In this document: in pieces, positions 58,801 to 64,000 of the stretch | How positions within the stretch are numbered: position 1 is the stretch's first letter | How the letters are laid out: each line of letters starts with the position of its first letter | NCBI GenBank assembly: GCA_910578845.1 | Contig: CAJTSL010000017.1 | Location: forward strand, 1-64,000 | Length of the DNA stretch: 64,000 nucleotides | Direction: 5' to 3' | DNA from: an uncultured Lachnospiraceae bacterium | GTDB lineage: Bacteria; Bacillota; Clostridia; Lachnospirales; Lachnospiraceae | The notes under the pieces: model-generated | What the model saw: only the letters and a program-made list of their open reading frames with translations | Told to the model about the DNA's origin: nothing | The model's database searches: none | Made by a program: the position numbers and the translations under genes

Positions 58801-58879
58801 AGAATTTCTAGGGCATCAGAGTACGATGCCCAAGAAATTCTATGTTTTGCCCGGGAGAATCGCTTTTGGGCGATTCTCC
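58801..58879 (+). repeat. Two intra-operon hairpins between crt and hbd
   Basis: Hairpin 1: arms AGAATTTCT-A-GGGCATC and GATGCCC-A-AGAAATTCT (58801-58817 with 58825-58841), 16 paired bases and one A-A mismatch. Hairpin 2: GGAGAATCG/CGATTCTCC (58854-58862 with 58871-58879). Neither is followed by a T run. They could be partial terminators, RNase sites or 3' stabilisers within the operon. Confidence 0.75.
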
Positions 58880-58961
58880 TAAGGAATATAGAACAGTAAA
58901 GATAAAGTAAAAAGTAAAATATAAAAGTAACAATATAAAATCAAAATAGGAGGTTTTCACC

Positions 58962-59801
58962 ATGAAAGTAGGTATTATCGGTGCAGGTACAATGGGTTCG
59001 GGTATCGCGCAGGCTTTTGCACAGACAGAAGGATACGAGGTATGTCTATGCGATATTAACGAAGAATTTGCTGCAAACGGCAAGAACAAGATTGCCAAAG
59101 GTTTTGAGAAACGTATTGCAAAAGGCAAAATGTCACAGGAAGATGCTGACAAAGTTTTGGCGAAAATTACGACAGGCGTTAAGACAATCTGTACGGATTG
59201 TGATTTGATTGTAGAAGCAGCGCTTGAAGTAATGGATATTAAGAAACAGACGTTCAAAGAGTTACAGGATATTTGCAAGGCGGATTGTATTTTTGCGACG
59301 AATACTTCTTCCCTTTCTATTACGGAAATAGGAGCAGGCATTGACAGACCCGTAATCGGCATGCATTTCTTTAATCCTGCGCCAGTTATGAAGCTGGTTG
59401 AGATTATCCGTGGTGAGAACACAACTGATGAAGTGTTTAATAAAGTAAAAGCAATCGCAGAAGAAATCGGTAAGACACCTGTTGAAGTAAACGAAGCAGC
59501 AGGATTTGTTGTAAATAGAATCTTAATCCCGATGATCAATGAAGGTATCTGTGTATTGGAAGCAGGCGTTGCAAGCGTAGAAGATATCGACGCGGCTATG
59601 AGACTGGGCGCAAATCATCCGATGGGACCGTTACAGCTTGGTGATTATGTTGGCCTGGATATCGTTCTTGCTATTATGGAAGTCATTTACTCTGAGACAG
59701 GCGATCCGAAATATCGTCCCGCTCCGCTTCTTAGAAAGATGGTACGCGCAGGCAAGCTTGGCTGCAAGACTGGAAAAGGATTTTATGACTATAGCAAATA
59801 A
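58962..59801 (+). CDS. hbd: 3-hydroxybutyryl-CoA dehydrogenase
   Basis: A 279-residue NAD(P)-dependent enzyme reducing acetoacetyl-CoA to 3-hydroxybutyryl-CoA. VGIIGAGTMGSGIAQAFAQ is the dinucleotide motif; IGMHFFNPAPVMKLVEII holds the catalytic His, and AAGFVVNRILIPMINEG the C-terminal dimer domain. Length matches Clostridium Hbd (282). AGGAGGTTTTCACC precedes the ATG. Gene order crt-hbd-bcd differs from the C. acetobutylicum crt-bcd-etfBA-hbd order and matches the Lachnospiraceae one. Confidence 0.97.
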   Translation: MKVGIIGAGTMGSGIAQAFAQTEGYEVCLCDINEEFAANGKNKIAKGFEKRIAKGKMSQEDADKVLAKITTGVKTICTDCDLIVEAALEVMDIKKQTFKELQDICKADCIFATNTSSLSITEIGAGIDRPVIGMHFFNPAPVMKLVEIIRGENTTDEVFNKVKAIAEEIGKTPVEVNEAAGFVVNRILIPMINEGICVLEAGVASVEDIDAAMRLGANHPMGPLQLGDYVGLDIVLAIMEVIYSETGDPKYRPAPLLRKMVRAGKLGCKTGKGFYDYSK

Positions 59802-59822
59802 TTTATGGAGGAATAAAAAATC

Positions 59823-60989
59823 ATGGATTTTACTTTAAGCAAAGAGCATGAAATGGCGAGAACTCTTTTCAAAGAATTCGCTGAAAAAGAAGCAAAGCCT
59901 CTCGCACAGGAGATAGATGAGAACCATCGTTTCCCAAGAGAGACTGTTGATAAGATGGCAAAATTAGGTTTCCTTGGAATTCCTGTACCGAAGGAATATG
60001 GCGGACAGGGATGTGATCCTTTGACCTATACGATGTGTGTGGAAGAGCTTTCCAAAGTATGTGGTACGACAGGCGTTATCGTATCGGCACATACATCCCT
60101 TTGCTGTGACCCAATCCAGACATACGGCACAGAGGAGCAGAAACAGAAATACCTGATTCCTTTGGCAAAAGGCGAGAAATTAGGCGCATTCGGATTAACA
60201 GAGCCAGGCGCAGGTACCGATGCTCAGGGACAGCAGACAAAAGCAGTGCTTGATGGCGACGAGTGGGTATTGAACGGCTCTAAGTGCTTTATCACAAACG
60301 GTAAGGAAGCAGATGTGTATGTTATTTTTGCGATCACCGGAACCATTGAGAAACGTGGCAGAGTGAGCAAAGAGATTTCTGCTTTTATCGTAGAGAAAGG
60401 AACTCCTGGCTTTACGTTCGGAACGAAAGAGAATAAAATGGGTATCTGTGCTTCTTCTACATACGAGCTAATTTTTACAGATTGCCGTATCCCGAAGGAT
60501 AACTTATTAGGACAGAAAGGCAAAGGATTCAATATCGCTATGCATACATTGGATGGCGGACGTATTGGTATCGCTGCCCAGGCTCTTGGACTTGCAGAGG
60601 GCGCATTAGAGACCACGATTAATTATGTAAAAGAAAGAAAGCAGTTCGGTAGGGCAATCGGCGCATTCCAGAACACACAGTTCCAGTTAGCGGATATGGC
60701 GACGAAAGTGAAAGCTGCACAGATGTTGGTATATAATGCAGCGATGAAGAAAGCGGAATACGCTAAGAATCCGAAGATTTCCTATTCTGTAGAAGCAGCA
60801 ATGGCGAAACTGTATGCGGCAGAAGTTGCTATGGAAGTAACGACCAAGGCTGTACAGTTACACGGTGGTTACGGATACATCAAAGAATACGATGTAGAGC
60901 GTATGATGCGTGATGCTAAGATTACGGAAATCTATGAAGGAACCAGTGAAGTTCAGCGTATGGTCATTTCCGGAAGTTTGTTGAAATAA
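59823..60989 (+). CDS. bcd: Butyryl-CoA dehydrogenase
   Basis: A 388-residue FAD acyl-CoA dehydrogenase reducing crotonyl-CoA to butyryl-CoA, with EtfAB bifurcating electrons from NADH to ferredoxin in known Clostridia. AFGLTEPGAGTDAQGQQTKA and CFITNGKEADVYVIFA bind FAD and substrate; the catalytic Glu is in ITEIYEGTSEVQRM; VQLHGGYGYIKEYDVERMMR is conserved. Length typical (about 380). GGAGGAATAAAAAATC precedes the ATG. etfB follows after 90 bp. Confidence 0.97.
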   Translation: MDFTLSKEHEMARTLFKEFAEKEAKPLAQEIDENHRFPRETVDKMAKLGFLGIPVPKEYGGQGCDPLTYTMCVEELSKVCGTTGVIVSAHTSLCCDPIQTYGTEEQKQKYLIPLAKGEKLGAFGLTEPGAGTDAQGQQTKAVLDGDEWVLNGSKCFITNGKEADVYVIFAITGTIEKRGRVSKEISAFIVEKGTPGFTFGTKENKMGICASSTYELIFTDCRIPKDNLLGQKGKGFNIAMHTLDGGRIGIAAQALGLAEGALETTINYVKERKQFGRAIGAFQNTQFQLADMATKVKAAQMLVYNAAMKKAEYAKNPKISYSVEAAMAKLYAAEVAMEVTTKAVQLHGGYGYIKEYDVERMMRDAKITEIYEGTSEVQRMVISGSLLK

Positions 60990-61079
60990 TTCGAAAAATG
61001 CGAAAATGCTCTGCATGATCGCTTTTAGGCCGGACGTGTGCTAAAACGCACAGTAATTAAGGAAAAGGAGATAAAGTCG

Positions 61080-61862
61080 ATGAAAATCGTTGTTTGTATT
61101 AAACAAGTACCTGACACAAAGGGTGGCGTAAAGTTCAATCCGGACGGTACATTAGACAGAGGCGCTATGCTTGCGATTATGAATCCTGATGACAAAGCAG
61201 GCTTAGAAGCAGCGCTTAGATTAAAAGATGAATGTGGTGCAGAAGTTACGGTTGTAACAATGGGTCTTCCGAAAGCAGAAGAGGTTCTGCGTGAGGCTAT
61301 GGCGATGGGCGCTGATAAGGGCATTCTCGTAACAGACAGAGTGCTGGGCGGTGCTGATACATGGGCTACTTCCACAACTGTTGCAGGTGCGATTAGGAAT
61401 CTGGAATACGATCTGATTATTACAGGACGCCAGGCGATTGACGGTGATACTGCACAGGTTGGTCCACAGATTTCAGAGCATCTTGATATCCCGGTTATTT
61501 CTTATGCGCAGAACATCAAAGTAGAGGGAGACAGTGTTATCGTTGAGCGCCAATATGAGGACAGATATCATGTCGTAAAAGCGAAGATGCCTTGTCTGAT
61601 CACGGCTCTTTCCGAGTTAAACGAGCCTCGTTACATGACACCCGGCGGAATCTTCGATGCTTATCAGAAAGAGATTACCGTATGGGGCAGAGCTGATCTG
61701 AAGGATGTTGATGATTCGAACATAGGCTTGAAAGGTTCTCCGACTAAGATCGCTAAGGCATCTGATAAAGTGAGAAAAGGCGCCGGAGAAAAGGTTACTC
61801 TTGATCCTGATGAGTCAGTAAGCTATATTGTTGATAAATTAAAAGAAAAGCATGTAATCTAA
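61080..61862 (+). CDS. etfB: Electron transfer flavoprotein beta subunit
   Basis: A 260-residue subunit. KIVVCIKQVPDTKGGVKFNP is the usual N terminus; DKAGLEAALRLKDECGAEVT and ITGRQAIDGDTAQVGPQISE are the nucleotide-binding segments. In bifurcating Etf the beta subunit holds the bifurcating FAD. It forms a complex with EtfA and Bcd. ATG 61080 lies after AAAAGGAGATAAAGTCG; the frame is open to 61038 without a ribosome site. Confidence 0.97.
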   Translation: MKIVVCIKQVPDTKGGVKFNPDGTLDRGAMLAIMNPDDKAGLEAALRLKDECGAEVTVVTMGLPKAEEVLREAMAMGADKGILVTDRVLGGADTWATSTTVAGAIRNLEYDLIITGRQAIDGDTAQVGPQISEHLDIPVISYAQNIKVEGDSVIVERQYEDRYHVVKAKMPCLITALSELNEPRYMTPGGIFDAYQKEITVWGRADLKDVDDSNIGLKGSPTKIAKASDKVRKGAGEKVTLDPDESVSYIVDKLKEKHVI

Positions 61863-61886
61863 GGCGGTAAGAATGGAGGATATACG

Positions 61887-62930
61887 ATGAGTTTAGAAGA
61901 ATACAAGGGAGTATATGTCTTTGCGCAACAGGTAGATAATGAAATCAGCAGTATTGCATTTGAATTACTTGGGAAAGCAAAAGACCTTGCAAAAGATTTG
62001 GATACAGATGTAACAGCAGTGCTTTTAGGTTCCGAGGTGAAAGATCTTGCAGATAAGCTTGCGGAATATGGCGCTGATAAGGTTATCGTAGTAGATGACC
62101 CGGAACTGAAAGTATACAGAACAGAGCCTTATGCACATGCACTTGCCTCTGTGATCAATGAATATAAACCGGAAATCGTACTGGTTGGCGCAACTGCAAT
62201 CGGTAGGGATTTAGGCCCAAGAGTTTCTGCAAGAGTAGCAACTGGTCTGACAGCAGACTGTACGGTTCTCGAAATCGGTGATTTCCCGTTACAGGCGATC
62301 CCGGGACAAGAGCAGAAACATAACCAGTTACTGATGACACGTCCTGCATTCGGCGGAAATACCATCGCAACAATTGCCTGCCCGGACAACCGTCCACAGA
62401 TGGCTACTGTACGTGCTGGTGTTATGCAGAAAATCGAGCCGATCAAAGGCGCGAAAGCAGTTGTAGAAGAGTTCAATCCTGGATTTACACCGGATCATAA
62501 ATATGTAGAGATCCTCGATGTTGTGAAAGCAGTAACGGATACCGTAGATATCATGGATGCGAAAATCCTTGTATCTGGCGGACGTGGCGTTGGCAGCCCG
62601 GAGAACTTCAAGATTTTGGAAGACCTTGCAGAAGTACTTGGCGGTACAGTGAGCTGTTCCCGTGCAGTCGTTGATTCCGGCTGGAAACCGAAAGATTTAC
62701 AGGTTGGCCAGACAGGTAAGACTGTTCGTCCTAACGTATATTTTGCAATCGGTATCTCTGGCGCTATCCAGCACGTAGCTGGTATGGAAGAATCCGATAT
62801 CATCGTTGCGATTAATAAAGATGCGGACGCGCCGATTTTCGACGTAGCAGATTATGGTATCGTAGGTGATCTGAACAAGATTGTTCCGAAACTGACAGAG
62901 AGCTTAAAGGCAGAAATAGCTGCAAAATAA
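61887..62930 (+). CDS. etfA: Electron transfer flavoprotein alpha subunit
   Basis: A 347-residue subunit. The C-terminal FAD domain has LVSGGRGVGSPENFKILEDL, VVDSGWKPKDLQVGQTGKTV and YFAIGISGAIQHVAGMEESD. The N-terminal domain (YKGVYVFAQQVDNEISSIAF) pairs with EtfB. Length typical for the clostridial bifurcating type (about 335-350). ATG 61887 follows GGAGGATATACG, 24 bp after etfB. Last gene of the operon; a strong terminator follows. Confidence 0.97.
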   Translation: MSLEEYKGVYVFAQQVDNEISSIAFELLGKAKDLAKDLDTDVTAVLLGSEVKDLADKLAEYGADKVIVVDDPELKVYRTEPYAHALASVINEYKPEIVLVGATAIGRDLGPRVSARVATGLTADCTVLEIGDFPLQAIPGQEQKHNQLLMTRPAFGGNTIATIACPDNRPQMATVRAGVMQKIEPIKGAKAVVEEFNPGFTPDHKYVEILDVVKAVTDTVDIMDAKILVSGGRGVGSPENFKILEDLAEVLGGTVSCSRAVVDSGWKPKDLQVGQTGKTVRPNVYFAIGISGAIQHVAGMEESDIIVAINKDADAPIFDVADYGIVGDLNKIVPKLTESLKAEIAAK

Positions 62931-62954
62931 TTGATGATAGAAATTGCTTTTTGG

Positions 62955-62990
62955 AAAACGGCACAGCTTAACGGCTATGCCGTTTTTTTT
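62955..62990 (+). terminator. Terminator of the butyryl-CoA operon
   Basis: Stem AAAACGGCA/TGCCGTTTT (62955-62963 with 62978-62986) with an eight-T run at 62983-62990. Confidence 0.9.
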
Positions 62991-63108
62991 GCCGGGCAAT
63001 GCTATTGTATTCGTCCTTGTAATGGAAATTTGGATGTGATAAACTTGGCTTGTAGCGTAGGCCACGTGCAAGAATGAGAAGAAGCATAGGGCGGTGCATA
63101 AGAATAGG

Positions 63109-63193
63109 TTGAAAAATCTAAGATTTTCAATTGCAAATTTGTGCCGGCGCTGATAGCGTCTTGGCTTCAGAGTTTGCAAGCTGAGAGAAAGTC
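63109..63193 (+). repeat. Hairpin plus R1 repeat ending at an ABC ATPase start codon
   Basis: TTGAAAAATCT/AGATTTTCAA hairpin (63109-63130), then R1 (GCAAATTTGTGCCGGCGCTG ... GCAAGCTGAGAGAAAGTC) up to ATG 63194. Same layout as at 30155-30240. Confidence 0.75.
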
Positions 63194-63886
63194 ATGGGGA
63201 TTAAGATTAGGATGAAGATGATAGAAATCGAGAATCTGACAAGCGCATATGGGAAGCGGAAAATATTGCAGGGCGTGACGCTAAGCGGTGAAAGAGGAGA
63301 ATGCATCGGCATCATCGGGCCAAATGGGTGTGGGAAATCTACTTTGCTTTCGATTATGGCAGGCGTCCTTGCGCCTAAGTCTGGGAGCATTCTCTATTAC
63401 GGGAAGGACGCGCTGCAAAACCGTGCTGTCTTCCAGAAAATGATAGGATATGTGCCGCAGGAGAACCCGCTCGTGCCGGAGCTTAGTGTCTATGACAACT
63501 TACGTCTCTGGTACCCGGATAAGAAAGAACTACAAAAGGAATTACAGGAAGGATTCTTGCAGATATTGGGGATACCGGAATTTGTAAAGATGCGGGTATC
63601 GAAACTCTCTGGCGGCATGAAGAAAAGGGTCAGCATAGGCATGGCTTTATCGGGACTGCCACCTGTACTGATTCTGGACGAACCGAGCGCGGCGCTTGAT
63701 CTGGTATGCAAGGAAGATATTAAGAGGTATCTTCAGATTTATTTGAGAAGAAAAGGAACGGTTGTCATTACGACGCATGAAGAAAGTGAACTCTCTTTAT
63801 GTGATAGCCTCTATGTCATGAAGGACGGGAGATTATCCCAGGTTGATAAGTCGCTGCGGGGCAGCGCATTGACGGCGGCTTTTTAA
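63194..63886 (+). CDS. ABC transporter ATP-binding protein
   Basis: A 230-residue ATPase. Walker A GPNGCGKSTLL, Q loop YVPQENPLVP, signature KLSGGMKKRVSIGMAL, Walker B VLILDEPSAALD and H loop TTHEESE. Resembles ATPases of ABC-2 exporters. The first nine residues (GIKIRMKM) come from sequence next to the R1 repeat, so ATG 63215 or 63221 (IEIENLTSAYGK) might be the ancestral start; the repeat's GAGAAAG site favours 63194. No permease is seen; a MATE gene follows 11 bp later, an unusual pairing. Confidence 0.87.
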   Translation: MGIKIRMKMIEIENLTSAYGKRKILQGVTLSGERGECIGIIGPNGCGKSTLLSIMAGVLAPKSGSILYYGKDALQNRAVFQKMIGYVPQENPLVPELSVYDNLRLWYPDKKELQKELQEGFLQILGIPEFVKMRVSKLSGGMKKRVSIGMALSGLPPVLILDEPSAALDLVCKEDIKRYLQIYLRRKGTVVITTHEESELSLCDSLYVMKDGRLSQVDKSLRGSALTAAF

Positions 63887-63897
63887 GGGGATAGGGA

Positions 63898-64000
63898 ATG
63901 AAGATACAGGATGATTTTTATAAACGTGTGTTAGTGTTGGTTTTGCCGATGGCTTTGCAGAATTTGATTAACGTAGGCGTTTCTGCAACGGATGTCATCA
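63898..64000 (+). CDS. MATE family transporter, N-terminal fragment (runs off the window)
   Basis: Thirty-four codons are visible: KIQDDFYKRVLVLVLPMALQ, then NLINVGVSATDVI. This is the first membrane helix of a MATE efflux protein and continues past the window edge. AGGGGATAGGGA precedes the ATG. Confidence 0.75.
   Translation, partial: MKIQDDFYKRVLVLVLPMALQNLINVGVSATDVI

Noticed and set aside
1..64000. CRISPR arrays, rRNA, tRNA, prophage or complete insertion sequences
   Set aside because: The tandem arrays found are degenerate with no spacers, and no cloverleaf, rRNA core, integrase or transposase was recognised.

Overview
The window reads as chromosomal DNA of an anaerobic gut Firmicute, most likely a butyrate-producing Lachnospiraceae. 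Three things point there: a thl-crt-hbd-bcd-etfB-etfA butyryl-CoA operon (56.7-62.9 kb), a B12-independent glycyl-radical propanediol microcompartment for L-fucose (about 19-46 kb), and AGGAGG-type ribosome sites, consensus -35/-10 promoters and an FMN riboswitch in front of an ECF riboflavin transporter. No rRNA, tRNA, CRISPR array or complete IS element was recognised.

Layout. 0-1.3 kb: a tandemly duplicated and decaying toxin-antitoxin-like unit, then an FMN riboswitch and ribU. 1.9-7.3 kb (minus strand): a CE2/SGNH esterase, a three-gene ABC exporter of unknown cargo and a MATE pump. 7.6-13.2 kb: an accessory defence locus under a consensus promoter whose spacer is a LexA/DinR-type SOS operator. 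It holds a methyltransferase with an N-terminal PD-(D/E)XK motif, a specificity subunit, and an Mrr_N-nuclease-SIR2 fusion. 13.2-18.1 kb: a histidine-phosphatase/NTP-pyrophosphatase fusion carrying repeat DNA inside its reading frame, an XRE regulator, a GH127 glycosidase and a lipoprotein. 18.2-31.3 kb: L-fucose uptake and catabolism (AraC and LacI regulators, isomerase, ABC importer with a frameshifted second permease, mutarotase, kinase), ending in a ParA ATPase and a small Ala/Lys-rich protein that resemble a microcompartment-positioning pair. 32.3-46.3 kb: the fucose/propanediol microcompartment operon. 46.3-56.6 kb: SDR, thioredoxin reductase, NlpC/P60 hydrolase, lipoprotein, a DnaA-box cluster, hpf, membrane and glycosyltransferase genes, an M23 peptidase. 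56.7-62.9 kb: butyryl-CoA operon. 63.2-64 kb: an ABC ATPase and the start of a MATE gene.

How it works together. L-fucose is imported, anomerised (FucU), isomerised (FucI) and phosphorylated. An encapsulated FucA then splits fuculose-1-P into DHAP and lactaldehyde. After reduction to 1,2-propanediol the glycyl-radical dehydratase forms propanal. The encapsulated CoA-acylating aldehyde dehydrogenase, PduL and a Zn-type alcohol dehydrogenase dispose of it as propionyl-P and propanol. DHAP feeds glycolysis, and acetyl-CoA can be turned into butyryl-CoA by the downstream operon.

The window is also rich in small non-coding repeats: at least four dispersed families, and three degenerate tandem arrays with 15- or 18-bp periods. 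One dispersed element has landed inside an 18-bp array. A second family ends just before start codons and lies in frame inside one gene. The most interesting candidates are the SOS-boxed nuclease/SIR2 locus, the ParA plus small-protein pair beside the microcompartment, the DnaA-box cluster, and the repeat-in-gene case. All functional statements rest on reading motifs by eye; no database search was run.
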